Assembly (NCBI RefSeq): GCF_021462285.1
Contig: NZ_CP082787.1
Span: 4,929,995-4,993,994, forward strand
Direction of reading: 5' to 3'
DNA from: Serratia entomophila
GTDB lineage: Bacteria; Pseudomonadota; Gammaproteobacteria; Enterobacterales; Enterobacteriaceae
Length of the DNA: 64,000 nucleotides
Position numbers and translations under genes: made by a program. This document shows positions 19,589-30,576 of the stretch, one piece after another (the stretch's first letter is position 1; each line of letters begins with the position of its first letter). Below the pieces are notes generated by a model. It was given only the letters and a program-made list of their open reading frames with translations. It searched no databases and was not told where the DNA came from.

Positions 19589-20578
19589 ATGCGTAAATGG
19601 GGTGTAGGTCTGACAATGGTGCTGTTGGCGTCCGGCGCCATGGCGAAAGATATTCAACTGCTGAACGTCTCATACGATCCGACGCGCGAGTTCTATCAGG
19701 AATATAACACCGCGTTCAGCAAGCATTGGCAGCAGCAAACCGGCGATAAGGTCACGGTGCGCCAGTCGCACGGCGGCTCCGGCAAGCAGGCGACGTCGGT
19801 GATTAACGGCATCGAGGCCGACGTGGTGACGCTGGCGCTGGCCTACGACGTGGATGCCATCGCCGAGCGCGGGCGCATCGACAAGGACTGGATCAAACGT
19901 CTGCCGGACAACTCGGCGCCTTACACCTCAACCATCGTGTTCCTGGTGCGCAAAGGTAACCCGAAGCAAATTCATGACTGGCCAGATCTGATTAAATCGG
20001 GCGTTTCGGTGATTACGCCGAACCCGAAAACCTCCGGCGGTGCGCGCTGGAACTATCTGGCGGCCTGGGGCTATGCCCTGCACCACAATAACAACGACAA
20101 AGCCAAGGCGCAGGACTTCGTGAAGAGCCTGTACAAGAACGTCGAGGTGCTGGATTCCGGCGCGCGCGGCGCGACCAATACCTTCGTTGAGCGCGGGATC
20201 GGCGACGTGCTGATCGCCTGGGAAAACGAAGCGCTGCTGGCGGAAAAAGAGCTGGGCAAGGATAAGTTCGAAATTATCACTCCGAGCGAATCCATTCTGG
20301 CCGAACCCACCGTCTCGGTGGTGGACAAGGTGGTGGATAAGCGCGGGACCCGCGATGTGGCTACGGCTTACCTGAAGTACCTGTACACGCCGGAAGGGCA
20401 GACCATCGCCGCGAAGAACTACTACCGCCCGCGCGATCCGGCCGTTGCCGCCAAGTTTGCCGAACAGTTCCCGAAACTGAAGCTGTTTACGGTGGATGAT
20501 ACCTTCGGTGGCTGGACCGAGGCGCAGAAGGTGCACTTCGCCACTGGCGGCGTGTTCGATGAGATAAGCAAGCGCTGA
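19589..20578 (+). CDS. sbp: Sulfate-binding periplasmic protein
   Basis: Sbp binds sulfate for the CysTWA ABC importer. The 329-residue precursor has a signal peptide ([19 protein letters not shown], cleaved before KDIQLL). The mature protein shows [23 protein letters not shown] and [19 protein letters not shown], the family's anion-binding loops. The frame is open for 45 codons upstream, but ATG 19589 starts a proper signal and has GGGAG upstream. E. coli has cdh between sbp and tpiA; here it is absent. Probably CysB-controlled (family knowledge; no site claimed). Confidence 0.95.
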   Translation: MRKWGVGLTMVLLASGAMAKDIQLLNVSYDPTREFYQEYNTAFSKHWQQQTGDKVTVRQSHGGSGKQATSVINGIEADVVTLALAYDVDAIAERGRIDKDWIKRLPDNSAPYTSTIVFLVRKGNPKQIHDWPDLIKSGVSVITPNPKTSGGARWNYLAAWGYALHHNNNDKAKAQDFVKSLYKNVEVLDSGARGATNTFVERGIGDVLIAWENEALLAEKELGKDKFEIITPSESILAEPTVSVVDKVVDKRGTRDVATAYLKYLYTPEGQTIAAKNYYRPRDPAVAAKFAEQFPKLKLFTVDDTFGGWTEAQKVHFATGGVFDEISKR

Positions 20579-20598
20579 TCCCGTTTAGCGGCGATAAA

Positions 20599-20620
20599 AA
20601 ACCCCGGCGAGCCGGGGTTT
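20599..20620. terminator. Intrinsic terminator between sbp and tpiA
   Basis: ACCCCGGC and GCCGGGGT pair with a GA loop, with A-run on the left and T-run on the right. Sits between convergent genes and can act in both directions. Confidence 0.85.
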
Positions 20621-20643
20621 TTTTATGGGCAAGCCGAATGAAA

Positions 20644-21411
20644 TCAGGCTTTTTTCGCCGCGGCAGCGGCTTTGACGATCACGGCGAAAGCGTCGGCTTT
20701 CAGCGATGCGCCGCCAACCAGCGCGCCGTCGATGTCCGGCTGAGCGAACAGCTCTGCGGCGTTTTTGTCGTTAACCGAACCGCCGTACTGGATGATCACT
20801 TCAGCGGCGACGGCCGCATCGTGTTTGGCGATGTGATCGCGGATAAATTTGTGCACGGCCTGAGCCTGCGCTGGGGTGGCTGACTTGCCGGTGCCGATGG
20901 CCCAAACGGGTTCATAGGCGATCACTGTGCCTTTCATGGCCGGCGCGCCCAGGGTTTTCAGAACGGCGTCGATCTGGCGTGCGCAAACTTCTTCGGTTTT
21001 ACCGGCTTCGTTTTCTGCTTCGGTTTCACCGATGCACAGCACTGGGATCAGACCGGCTTCTTTCAGCACGGCGAATTTCTCGGCGATCGCTTCGTCGGTT
21101 TCTTTGTGGTAGGTGCGGCGTTCGGAGTGGCCGATGATGATGTATTGGGCGCCGACGTCTTTCAGCATGTTGGCGGAAACTTCACCGGTGAAGGCGCCGG
21201 ACAGGTTGATGTCCACGTTCTGCGCGCCCAGGGCGATGCGGCTGCCGGCCAACGCGTGCTTGGCCTGATCCAGGTACATTACCGGCGGTGCGATAGCGAC
21301 GCCACAACCGTCAACGCTGCTCAGCTCATGGCGCAGGCCGGCGATCAGTTCGTTGACCATGTGGGTGCTGCCGTTGAGTTTCCAGTTACCCATAACTAAT
21401 GGATGACGCAT
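20644..21411 (-). CDS. tpiA: Triosephosphate isomerase
   Basis: TpiA interconverts dihydroxyacetone phosphate and glyceraldehyde 3-phosphate. The 255-residue protein carries Lys11 in GNWKLNG, electrophile His95 in GHSERR and base Glu167 in [11 protein letters not shown], plus the phosphate-binding GGSV and GGASL loops. ATG 21411 reproduces the E. coli start [11 protein letters not shown]; the frame is open 14 codons upstream. It lies next to sbp and yiiQ. Confidence 0.98.
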   Translation of the reverse strand: MRHPLVMGNWKLNGSTHMVNELIAGLRHELSSVDGCGVAIAPPVMYLDQAKHALAGSRIALGAQNVDINLSGAFTGEVSANMLKDVGAQYIIIGHSERRTYHKETDEAIAEKFAVLKEAGLIPVLCIGETEAENEAGKTEEVCARQIDAVLKTLGAPAMKGTVIAYEPVWAIGTGKSATPAQAQAVHKFIRDHIAKHDAAVAAEVIIQYGGSVNDKNAAELFAQPDIDGALVGGASLKADAFAVIVKAAAAAKKA

Positions 21412-21538
21412 GTTTTTTCCTCCAACAAGGGAACGCGAGAGTCGAAATGACAACTGCCGGACCGGCAGTTTACCTGCCCAACAGTATAGAGATGATTAAG
21501 CGCGAAGGCTTTGCTTTTCGTCATTAAATGCCGTGCCG

Positions 21539-22138
21539 CTAAGGCTCGGATAGCGCCAGCTTAACCGGTTCAACCGCGAAGGTTACCCCTTTATCGCCGT
21601 TGTCCGACACCACATAGCGAATGGCGCCGACCTGCCGCTGGTAAAAGCGCGAACCTTTGCCTTTTTCCAGCAGGTTGGTGACTTTGCTTTGGCTTTGCTC
21701 CACCGTCAGCGCCGGTTCAAACTGGCGCATCAGCGCCGCCATATAGCTGATGGCGATGGCGCGCGCGGCCTTTTCTTCGGCGCTTTGCTGCAGCGGCAGG
21801 TGGGTTATCTGCAGCGTTTTGATTTTGCCGGTGCCTTTTTCCAGCGCGGTGGAGGCATACAGGTTCTCGTTGAGCTTGCTGGCGGCGCGGGTCAGCAGCG
21901 GCGAGTCGTCTTCGGCGGCCGCGATGGCGCGAAATTCGCCAATCGGCAGCGCCGGGTTGTCGCGGTTATATTTTTCGCGGAATTTCACCACCGTCAGATC
22001 GAAAGTTGGCGCCCCGGCCAGCAGGTAGGGGGCTGCGGGTGTCGCAGTGGCGGCATCCGGCGGATCGGCCCAGGCGCTGGCGGTCGCCAGCAGCAGGCAG
22101 GCAATGGCGGTGATTTTTCTCAGCATGGCGCATGGCAT
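21539..22138 (-). CDS. yiiQ: YiiQ family (DUF1454) exported protein
   Basis: This protein of about 199 residues resembles E. coli YiiQ (DUF1454): APYLLAGAPTFDLTVVKFREKYN, LTRAASKLNENLYASTALEKGTGKI and DNGDKGVTFAVEPVKLALSE. A signal peptide (KITAIACLLLATASAWA, cleaved before DPP) points to the periplasm. The start is ambiguous: ATG 22138, ATG 22126, or TTG 22147, the only one with a well-spaced GGAG. Function is unknown. Same tpiA-yiiQ-yiiR-fpr neighbourhood as E. coli. Confidence 0.85.
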   Translation of the reverse strand: MPCAMLRKITAIACLLLATASAWADPPDAATATPAAPYLLAGAPTFDLTVVKFREKYNRDNPALPIGEFRAIAAAEDDSPLLTRAASKLNENLYASTALEKGTGKIKTLQITHLPLQQSAEEKAARAIAISYMAALMRQFEPALTVEQSQSKVTNLLEKGKGSRFYQRQVGAIRYVVSDNGDKGVTFAVEPVKLALSEP

Positions 22139-22325
22139 CAATAACAAAGATGGCTCCGATTAAAGCGATAAGCGGGGGGCGTTGTCAAAGATCCCGGACC
22201 CTCATCGGCTCGCTGAAGGAAAAGCTGTGCGGCGTGCCGCGTAATGCGGGGCGGAAATCTCGGCCCGACGGCGTCTATGTTACACTGCGGCGCAGAATAT
22301 GGGCAGGCTTAGAGCGCAGGAATCG

Positions 22326-22751
22326 ATGACGTTACAGCAGTGGTGTTTTTCTTTTAAGGGTCGCATCGGGCGGCGTGACTTCTGGATCTGGATAGGCGCC
22401 TGGCTGGTGCTGATGGCGGCGGCCTTTACGCTGGCGAATTATCAGCTGGTGGCGATTCAGTCGATCGCATTCTTTATCGTGGCGCTGCTGTGGCCGACGG
22501 CGGCGGTGTTGGTCAAGCGTCTGCACGATCGCAACAAGGCCGGTTGGTGGGCGCTGTTGCTGATCCTGGCATGGATGCTGGCGGCCGGCAACTGGCAGAT
22601 GCTGGCGCCGCTCTGGCAATGGGGCGTCGGGCGTTTCATTCCGACGCTGATTATCGTGATGATGCTGATTGATTTGGGCGCCTTTGTCGGCACCCCCGGC
22701 GATAACAAGTTCGGCCCGGAGGCCGAACCGGTGAAGTTCCGCGCTCGATAA
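22326..22751 (+). CDS. yiiR: DUF805 family inner-membrane protein YiiR
   Basis: The 141-residue protein has the DUF805 opening WCFSFKGRIGRRDFWIW and the family hallmark RLHDRNKAGWWALL. There are about four hydrophobic helices (roughly residues 22-42, 45-62, 78-95 and 105-125). The function of DUF805 proteins is not established. ATG 22326 has an AGG five bases upstream and fits E. coli YiiR. Divergent from yiiQ, convergent with fpr. Confidence 0.87.
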   Translation: MTLQQWCFSFKGRIGRRDFWIWIGAWLVLMAAAFTLANYQLVAIQSIAFFIVALLWPTAAVLVKRLHDRNKAGWWALLLILAWMLAAGNWQMLAPLWQWGVGRFIPTLIIVMMLIDLGAFVGTPGDNKFGPEAEPVKFRAR

Positions 22752-22761
22752 GCCTGCGGGG

Positions 22762-23508
22762 TTACCAGTAGTGTTCGCTGGTGATATGGCCGGGTTTGCG
22801 GCGCAGGTGCTTGCGCATCTGGCGCTGGTCCTTCAGGGTTTGCTGGGTATCCCGCACCATCTGCGGGTTGCCGCACAGCATCACGTGGTCGGTTTCGGCG
22901 TTGATGGTCAAACCTATCGCCGCCTCCAGGCGGCCATCTTCGATCAGCGCCGGCACGCGCCCGGTCAGTGAGCCGGCCGCCTCTTCGCGGCTGACGACGG
23001 TCTGAATGCGCAGCTTGCCATTGTAGCGCTGCTGCAGTTGCTGCATCAGAGGCAGGTAGCTCAGATCGCGCGCAAAACGGGCGGCATGCACCAGCACCAG
23101 GTTTTTGAAGCGGTCCAACCCGATACCTTCCTGCAGGATGGAAAGGTAAGGGCCGATGGCGGTGCCGGTCGCCAGCATCCACAGCGTTTCACATTCGGGC
23201 ACTTCGTCCAGCACGAAGAAACCGGCGGCCTCTTTGGTGATCATCACCTCCGAACCGGGCCGCAGCTGATTGAGCCTTGGGCTCAGTTTGCCTTCGGGCA
23301 CGGTAACCAGATAAAACTCCAGGTTGGGATCGCTGGGGGCGTTGACGTAGGAATAGGCGCGCTGCACGCGCTCGCCGTCGATTTCCAGCGCCAGTTTGGC
23401 AAACTGCCCGGCGGTAAAGGGATCGACAGGCGCATTGACGGTGATGCTGAACAACCCGTCAGTCCATTGTTCCACCTGTGTAACCTTGCCGTTAACCCAT
23501 TCAGCCAT
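22762..23508 (-). CDS. fpr: Ferredoxin/flavodoxin--NADP+ reductase
   Basis: Fpr passes electrons between NADPH and flavodoxin or ferredoxin, supporting Fe-S repair, methionine synthase reactivation and radical enzymes. The 248-residue FAD protein shows RAYSYVNAP (FAD site), PEGKLSPRLNQL, the NADP-binding ATGTAIGPYLSIL, and the C-terminal aromatic TSEHYW. Its start is three bases after the stop of the upstream regulator, so the two form an operon. E. coli fpr is not coupled to such a regulator. Confidence 0.97.
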   Translation of the reverse strand: MAEWVNGKVTQVEQWTDGLFSITVNAPVDPFTAGQFAKLALEIDGERVQRAYSYVNAPSDPNLEFYLVTVPEGKLSPRLNQLRPGSEVMITKEAAGFFVLDEVPECETLWMLATGTAIGPYLSILQEGIGLDRFKNLVLVHAARFARDLSYLPLMQQLQQRYNGKLRIQTVVSREEAAGSLTGRVPALIEDGRLEAAIGLTINAETDHVMLCGNPQMVRDTQQTLKDQRQMRKHLRRKPGHITSEHYW

Positions 23509-23511
23509 ACT

Positions 23512-24120
23512 CTAAAGCTCCCGTGGTCGAATCAAATAAGCACAATGTCGTGAGCCGGAGATGGCATGCGCCATGCGATCTATCTGGTAGCCGTTGCCCA
23601 ACAGGCGGTGAAACAGCTGCAGTTCCGCATTGCACAGGCTGCTGCAAGAGGCGGCCGCCACGCCAATCGGGCAGTGGTTCTCTACCAGCAACACGCCCTG
23701 CGGATGTTCCACCAGCTCGGCCATATAGCCGTCATGTTGCCGCAGGCGCACCAGGCGGGCGAGTTTATCCAGATGGCTGGCCTCGGCGGCCAACGCGTCG
23801 GCGTAGCGCTGGTACAGCCTGTCTGCGCGCGCGCAGAGCAGCGGCGCCAGGCCTTCGTTGCCGAACAGCTGTGCGTGCGTTGGCGGCCGGTGCTCGCTGG
23901 CGGCGATGCTGGCGTAACCCTGATGGGTCAAAGACCAGTAGCGCGTAGGGCGGCCAACCTTGATGCGCGACTCCTCGTAACAAACCAGCTCACGTTTTTC
24001 CAGGGATTGCAGATGCTGTCGAATGCCCATCGGCGTAATGTCCAGACGATCCGCCAGCATTTTGGCCGACTGCGGGCCAAGACTCTCTAACTGCAATAAA
24101 ATCAGCTCTGGTGTTTTCAT
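23512..24120 (-). CDS. HTH regulator with SufR-like cysteine set, upstream of fpr
   Basis: The 202-residue protein has an N-terminal winged helix (LADRLDITPMGIRQHLQSLEKRELV, then GRPTRYWSLTHQGY, residues about 18-70) of the DeoR/SufR-like group. The C-terminal half is helical. Cysteines 150, 163 and 193 (C-X12-C-X29-C, in HCPIGVAAASCSSLC and SRHCAYLI) resemble the Fe-S-binding cysteines recalled for cyanobacterial and mycobacterial SufR; the third SufR cysteine is missing and Cys159 is extra. Cluster binding and control of fpr are inferences from the motif and the 3-base spacing to fpr. Not in E. coli at this locus. Confidence 0.72.
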   Translation of the reverse strand: MKTPELILLQLESLGPQSAKMLADRLDITPMGIRQHLQSLEKRELVCYEESRIKVGRPTRYWSLTHQGYASIAASEHRPPTHAQLFGNEGLAPLLCARADRLYQRYADALAAEASHLDKLARLVRLRQHDGYMAELVEHPQGVLLVENHCPIGVAAASCSSLCNAELQLFHRLLGNGYQIDRMAHAISGSRHCAYLIRPREL

Positions 24121-24272
24121 GAACCAAATCCCTATGGTGTTATTTTATTTCAAGTTGATGAAAATAATTATCGATTAAATGCTAAAGCCAAACTACTGTC
24201 GGCGCGGTTTTTTTGCCTCGTTGCGCCAGACGTACAGTTTAATTTACGAGGCTGGTTGCGTTTGCTGCCAGT

Positions 24273-24286
24273 GTGACCTGGATCAA
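24273..24286. promoter_or_regulatory. FNR-like site between the fpr regulator and emrD
   Basis: GTGAC-N4-ATCAA differs at two positions from the FNR consensus TTGAT-N4-ATCAA. It lies 152 bases before the regulator gene and 129 bases before emrD, in a 295-base divergent intergenic region otherwise without recognised sites. Could be chance. Confidence 0.35.
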
Positions 24287-24415
24287 TATCTTCCTGAAAC
24301 TCGCTAAAAAAATCAGATTTGTTAGCTTATGCCGCCATAGAGGGCTGCTCGCCGTTCTGGCTGCTTCAACGGCCATACCGGGACGCTGTGACGAGTTGAA
24401 ACGTTAACGAAGATA

Positions 24416-25600
24416 ATGAGAAAAATTGAAAACTTTCACCTGTTGGTGATGCTTATCCTGTTGGTGGCCGTCGGCCAGATGGCGCAAACCATTTATGTTC
24501 CCGTTATTGCCGATATCGCGCACGACTTGTCGGTTCGTACCGGCGCGGTGCAGCGCGTGATGGCGGCCTATCTGATGACCTACGGCTTTTCCCAGCTGAT
24601 TTACGGCCCGTTGTCGGACCGCATCGGCCGCCGGCCGGTGATCCTGGCGGGCATGATGATATTTCTGGTCGGCGCGTTGGGCGCGTTGTTGTCCAGCAAC
24701 CTGACGATGCTGGTGGCCGCCAGCGCCATCCAGGGCATGGGCACCGGCGTGGCGGGCGTGATGGCGCGCACCATGCCGCGCGATCTGTATGCCGGCACCG
24801 CGCTGCGCTACGCCAACAGCCTGCTGAATATGGGCATTCTGGTCAGCCCGCTGTTGGCGCCGGTGATTGGTGGCGCGCTGGCGATGGTGTTTGGTTGGCG
24901 CGCCTGCTATGCCTTCCTGCTGGCGCTGTGCGCAGGGGTCGCCTTCGCCATGCTCCGCTGGCTGCCGGAAACCCGGCCGGCGTTGACGGAAAAGCGCCGC
25001 ATGCTGGCCAGCTTCCGCCAACTGCTGACGGACAGCACCTTCAGCTGTTACCTGGTGATGTTGATCGGCGCGCTGGCGGGCATCGCGGTGTTTGAGGCCA
25101 GCTGCGGCGTACTGATGGGCGGCGTGCTGGGGCTGAGCGGTCTGACGGTCAGCATTCTGTTTATCCTGCCGATCCCGGCGGCGTTCTTCGGCGCCTGGTA
25201 CGCCGGGCGCGACGGCAAGACCTTCCACGGCCTGATGTGGCACTCGGTGATCAGCTGCCTGTTGGCGGGGCTGATGATGTGGATCCCGGGCTGGTTCGGG
25301 GTGATGAATATCTGGACGCTGATCGTGCCGGCGGCGCTGTTCTTCTTCGGCGCCGGCATGCTGTTTCCGTTGGCCACCACCGGGGCGATGGAGCCGTTCC
25401 CTTATCTGGCGGGCGCTGCGGGCGCACTGGTCGGCGGCATGCAGAACATGGGCTCCGGCCTGGCGACCTGGCTTTCCGCCATGCTGCCGCAGACCGGGCA
25501 GTTTAGCCTGGGCCTGCTGATGTTCGCGATGGCGCTGCTGATTTTGCTGTGCTGGTGGCCGCTGTCCAACCGGATGCAGCATCAGGGACACACCGCATAA
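24416..25600 (+). CDS. emrD: Multidrug efflux MFS transporter EmrD
   Basis: EmrD is a 12-helix major facilitator superfamily drug/proton antiporter of the inner membrane. The 394-residue sequence aligns along its length with E. coli EmrD: LLVAVGQMAQTIYVP in TM1, motif A GPLSDRIGRRPVILAG between TM2 and TM3, the antiporter motif ANSLLNMGILVSPLLAP, and FFGAGMLFPLATTGAMEPFP. In E. coli emrD is elsewhere, near ilvB; here it is divergent from the fpr regulator and convergent with glpX. Confidence 0.95.
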   Translation: MRKIENFHLLVMLILLVAVGQMAQTIYVPVIADIAHDLSVRTGAVQRVMAAYLMTYGFSQLIYGPLSDRIGRRPVILAGMMIFLVGALGALLSSNLTMLVAASAIQGMGTGVAGVMARTMPRDLYAGTALRYANSLLNMGILVSPLLAPVIGGALAMVFGWRACYAFLLALCAGVAFAMLRWLPETRPALTEKRRMLASFRQLLTDSTFSCYLVMLIGALAGIAVFEASCGVLMGGVLGLSGLTVSILFILPIPAAFFGAWYAGRDGKTFHGLMWHSVISCLLAGLMMWIPGWFGVMNIWTLIVPAALFFFGAGMLFPLATTGAMEPFPYLAGAAGALVGGMQNMGSGLATWLSAMLPQTGQFSLGLLMFAMALLILLCWWPLSNRMQHQGHTA

Positions 25601-25602
25601 AA

Positions 25603-25629
25603 AAACAGGGCGCCCTCGGCGCCCTGTTT
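25603..25629. terminator. Bidirectional terminator between emrD and glpX
   Basis: A perfect 12-base stem (AAACAGGGCGCC with its complement) around CTC, with A and T runs on both sides, between two convergent stops. Confidence 0.88.
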
Positions 25630-25631
25630 AA

Positions 25632-26642
25632 TTACAGCAGGAACTCATGCAGCGCCGGATCCTTGCGGTCCAGATAGTGGGTCGAGCGGATGCGGCGGAT
25701 GGTGCGCGACTTGCCGCGGATCAGCAGGGTTTCGGTGGTGGCCATATTGCCCTGACGGCTGATGCCGTCCAGCAGGTCGCCCTTGGTGATGCCGGTGGCG
25801 GAGAAAATGACGTTATCGTTGCGCGCCATCTGGTCCATCGGCAGCACCTTGCCGGCTTCAATGCCCATCTCCCGGCAGCGCGCCAGTTCTTCTTCACCGA
25901 TGCGGCGGTTCTCGGCGCTGTCGCCCTTCACCTGATGGCGCGGCAGCAGGCGCGCCTGCATGTCGCCGTCCAGCGCGCGGATCACCGCGGCGGAAATCAC
26001 CCCTTCCGGCGCGCCGCCGACGCCATACATCACGTCGACTTCGCTTTCCGGCATGCAGGTGAGGATGGAGGCGGCTACGTCGCCGTCCGGGATGGCGAAC
26101 ACCCGCACGCCGAGCTGCTGCATCTGCGCAATCACGCCGTCATGGCGCGGCTTGGCCAGCACGATCACCGTCAGCTGGCTCAGCGGTTTACCGAGGCGCG
26201 CGGCGACGTTCTTCAGGTTCTCCGCCAGCGGCAGGTTGAGATCGATGGCGCCGCGCGCCGCCGGGCCGACCACCAGCTTTTCCATATACATGTCCGGCGC
26301 GTGCAGGAAAGTGCCGCGATCGCCCACCGCCAGCACCGCCAGCGCGTTGGACTGCCCCATGGCGGTCATGCGGGTGCCTTCGATCGGATCGACCGCGATA
26401 TCCACCGCATCGCCCTGGCCGCTGCCGACCTGCTCGCCGATATACAGCATCGGCGCTTCGTCGATTTCACCTTCGCCGATCACGATGCGGCCATCGATAT
26501 CCACTTTATTGAGCATGATGCGCATGGCGTGGACCGCGGCGCCGTCGGCGGCGTTTTTATCGCCGCGCCCCAGCCATTTGTAGCCCGCCAGCGCGGCGGC
26601 TTCGGTAACGCGGGAGAATTCGATGGCTAATTCACGTTTCAT
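25632..26642 (-). CDS. glpX: Class II fructose-1,6-bisphosphatase
   Basis: GlpX hydrolyses fructose 1,6-bisphosphate with Mn2+. The 336-residue length equals E. coli GlpX, with GEGEIDEAPML, DPIEGTRMTAMG (the inositol-phosphatase-like metal motif), IPDGDVAASI and NVIFSATGITKGDLL. ATG 26642 matches the E. coli start (MKRELAIEFSRVTE); the frame is open 17 codons upstream. Third gene after glpF and glpK, but an intrinsic terminator lies between glpK and glpX, so its expression may be lower than that of glpFK. Confidence 0.97.
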   Translation of the reverse strand: MKRELAIEFSRVTEAAALAGYKWLGRGDKNAADGAAVHAMRIMLNKVDIDGRIVIGEGEIDEAPMLYIGEQVGSGQGDAVDIAVDPIEGTRMTAMGQSNALAVLAVGDRGTFLHAPDMYMEKLVVGPAARGAIDLNLPLAENLKNVAARLGKPLSQLTVIVLAKPRHDGVIAQMQQLGVRVFAIPDGDVAASILTCMPESEVDVMYGVGGAPEGVISAAVIRALDGDMQARLLPRHQVKGDSAENRRIGEEELARCREMGIEAGKVLPMDQMARNDNVIFSATGITKGDLLDGISRQGNMATTETLLIRGKSRTIRRIRSTHYLDRKDPALHEFLL

Positions 26643-26725
26643 GGCAAAACCTGTCTGTGAGAAAGGGAAGAAAATATCGGCAAAGTTTATCACAGCGCGG
26701 CAGCAGCGGGGCGGGGCAAAAAAAA

Positions 26726-26749
26726 AAGCGCCGCCCGCAGGCAGCGCTT
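26726..26749 (-). terminator. Intrinsic terminator between glpK and glpX
   Basis: On the minus strand AAGCGCTGCC pairs with GGCGGCGCTT (one mismatch), followed by a run of about ten T residues. Confidence 0.75.
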
Positions 26750-26774
26750 ATTGGAGTGACGCAGCAGGTCGGGC

Positions 26775-28310
<1,536 letters not shown>

Positions 28311-28325
28311 TTAAAACTGCACCAA

Positions 28326-29171
28326 TCACGCTTTGCGCTGCTGGGTCTTGGCGGCGGATTCTTCTTCCGTTACGCAGACGTCGCAAGGCAGATGGCGGCC
28401 AATCAGCGCGCGGTAGCCGAAGGCACCCAGGCCTGCGCCGATGATTGGGCCAAAGATCGGCACCAGGAAATAGGGGATATCGCGTGCGCCGGTAAAGGCC
28501 ACTTTGCCCCAGCCGGCCAGATAGGCGAACAGTTTAGGGCCGAAGTCGCGCGCCGGGTTCAACGCAAAGCCGGTCAATGGTCCCATAGAGGCGCCGATGA
28601 CGGCAATCAGAATGCCGATCAGCAGTGGCGCCAGCGGGCCGCGCGGAATGCCGTTGCCGTCGTCGGTCAGCGCCAGGATCAGGCACATCAGAATGGCGGT
28701 GATCACCGTTTCCACCAGGAAGGCCTGGCCGACGGAGATATGCGGATTAGGGTAGGTGGAGAAAATGCCGGCCAGATCGAGGCTTTCGTTGCTGCCGCGC
28801 ACCATATGGTGTGCCGCTTCGAAATCGAAGAACAGGTTGTAATACAGCCCGTAAACCAGGGCTGCCGCGCAGAAGGCGCCGGCGATTTGCGCCAGGATGT
28901 AAGGCAGCACCTTGCGACCGTCAAAGCAGGCGAACAGCCACAGGGCGAGGGTGACCGCCGGGTTGAGGTGCGCACCTGAGATAGCCGCGGTCAGATAAAT
29001 GGCCATGGCGACGCCCAGGCCCCAAATGATGCTGATTTCCCACTGGCCGAAGCTGGCGCCCGCCAGTTTCAACGCGGCAACGCAGCCTACGCCAAAGAAG
29101 ATCAGCAGACCGGTGCCGAGAAACTCCGCGATGCACTGGCCTTTTAATGTCGGACTGGTGGTTTGGCTCAT
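28326..29171 (-). CDS. glpF: Glycerol uptake facilitator (aquaglyceroporin)
   Basis: GlpF is the inner-membrane glycerol channel. The 281-residue protein has six membrane helices plus two half-helices carrying the NPA signatures HLNPAVTLAL and ALNPARDFGPK. ATG 29171 gives MSQTTSPTLKGQCIAEFLGTG like E. coli. It heads glpF-glpK(-glpX), divergent from zapB, and a GlpR operator lies about 120 bases upstream. Confidence 0.97.
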   Translation of the reverse strand: MSQTTSPTLKGQCIAEFLGTGLLIFFGVGCVAALKLAGASFGQWEISIIWGLGVAMAIYLTAAISGAHLNPAVTLALWLFACFDGRKVLPYILAQIAGAFCAAALVYGLYYNLFFDFEAAHHMVRGSNESLDLAGIFSTYPNPHISVGQAFLVETVITAILMCLILALTDDGNGIPRGPLAPLLIGILIAVIGASMGPLTGFALNPARDFGPKLFAYLAGWGKVAFTGARDIPYFLVPIFGPIIGAGLGAFGYRALIGRHLPCDVCVTEEESAAKTQQRKA

Positions 29172-29713
29172 AATGTTGTTGTCCTGCAAAACGGCGGTTA
29201 TAGGTTTATAGGCTCAAGCTTGGGTATCTGCCTGGCCTATGGGTACAGTTTTTTTCATCTCGTCCAATTATTGAATGAGGACGTGATGTAAATTTATCGT
29301 TAACGAACATAAACGAGAAATAGCGAAATCAAAATGTGTGTGCCCCGTCATAAAATTGAGCGATTTCGCGTCGTTTGGTGTTCTTTCTGAGCCATAAAAC
29401 TGTGATCTGACCAGTGCTTTGCCCGCAGGTTGTTAACAACTCACCGGCGAAGGGCGCAGGCATTTTCAGTTTTTGCTGATGGCGGCGGCGGGAAAATTGC
29501 AACAGACTGCGCGATGAGCCGGTATGTTGCTAGACAGTCGGGGACAGGCTACTTACAATCGTTTTTATCGAAAGAAGCGTTTTATCGAGACAGGCGCGTT
29601 ATTTTCAATAAAAGCGTGTGTCACTTGGCGCGATGCATATTCGCAGCAGTTGCAACAGACGTTGCGGCCGTTACCTATAGATGTACGCCTTGCTATCATG
29701 AGGGGACTGAAGA
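29172..29713. other. Gene-less 542-base glpF/zapB intergenic region
   Basis: A long divergent regulatory region. It contains the GlpR operator at 29292-29311 and a 12-base perfect palindrome GTTGTTAACAAC (29430-29441) of unknown meaning. Short open frames inside (for example 29524-29724) have no recognisable product and overlap the zapB start; they are not called as genes. No complete CRP site could be found, only TGTGA half-sites. Confidence 0.5.
29292..29311 (-). promoter_or_regulatory. GlpR operator upstream of glpF
   Basis: TATGTTCGTTAACGATAAAT on the minus strand matches the GlpR consensus WATGTTCGWTWWCGAACATW perfectly in the left half and partly in the right half. Suits repression of glpFK by the glycerol-3-phosphate regulator. 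Confidence 0.75.
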
Positions 29714-29953
29714 ATGTCATTTGAAGTATTTGAGAAATTGGAAGCAAAAGTTCAGCAGGCGATTGATACCATCACTTTGTTGCAGATGGAAATTGAAGAG
29801 CTGAAAGACAAAAACAACACGCTGTCGCAGGAAGTTCAGGCGGCCTCCGGCAACCATGAGTCTTTGGTGCGTGAGAACCAGCAGCTGAAAGAAGAGCAGC
29901 ACGTATGGCAAGATCGCCTGCGCGCACTGCTGGGCAAGATGGAAGAGGTCTGA
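29714..29953 (+). CDS. zapB: Cell division factor ZapB
   Basis: ZapB is an abundant coiled-coil protein that bridges the Z-ring via ZapA and links it to the Ter macrodomain via MatP. The 79-residue sequence ([20 protein letters not shown], then [15 protein letters not shown]) is coiled coil almost throughout, as in E. coli ZapB (YiiU). A GAGGGG stretch is well placed before the ATG. Followed by a strong shared terminator with rraA. Confidence 0.97.
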   Translation: MSFEVFEKLEAKVQQAIDTITLLQMEIEELKDKNNTLSQEVQAASGNHESLVRENQQLKEEQHVWQDRLRALLGKMEEV

Positions 29954-29970
29954 TTCCCTACCGCCTTGCA

Positions 29971-30009
29971 GCAATGAAAAAGGGCGCCTGAGGCGCCCTT
30001 TTTCATTGC
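29971..30009. terminator. Perfect 18-base-pair bidirectional terminator, zapB/rraA
   Basis: GCAATGAAAAAGGGCGCC and its exact complement flank the loop TGA. A and T runs inside the arms allow termination on both strands for the convergent genes. Confidence 0.92.
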
Positions 30010-30015
30010 TGAGGA

Positions 30016-30507
<492 letters not shown>

Positions 30508-30576
30508 TTACGTCTGTTTGCCGCTGGAATAACCAGTATATCCCTTTATTCGCCCTGTTGGCAAAATCATCACTTT

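Noticed and set aside
29331..29425. CRP sites for glpF
   Set aside because: Only TGTG(A/T) half-sites seen; the second half-sites do not fit at the right spacing.
29430..29441. Perfect palindrome GTTGTTAACAAC upstream of zapB
   Set aside because: Short and without a known operator match; expected by chance in AT-rich spacer.
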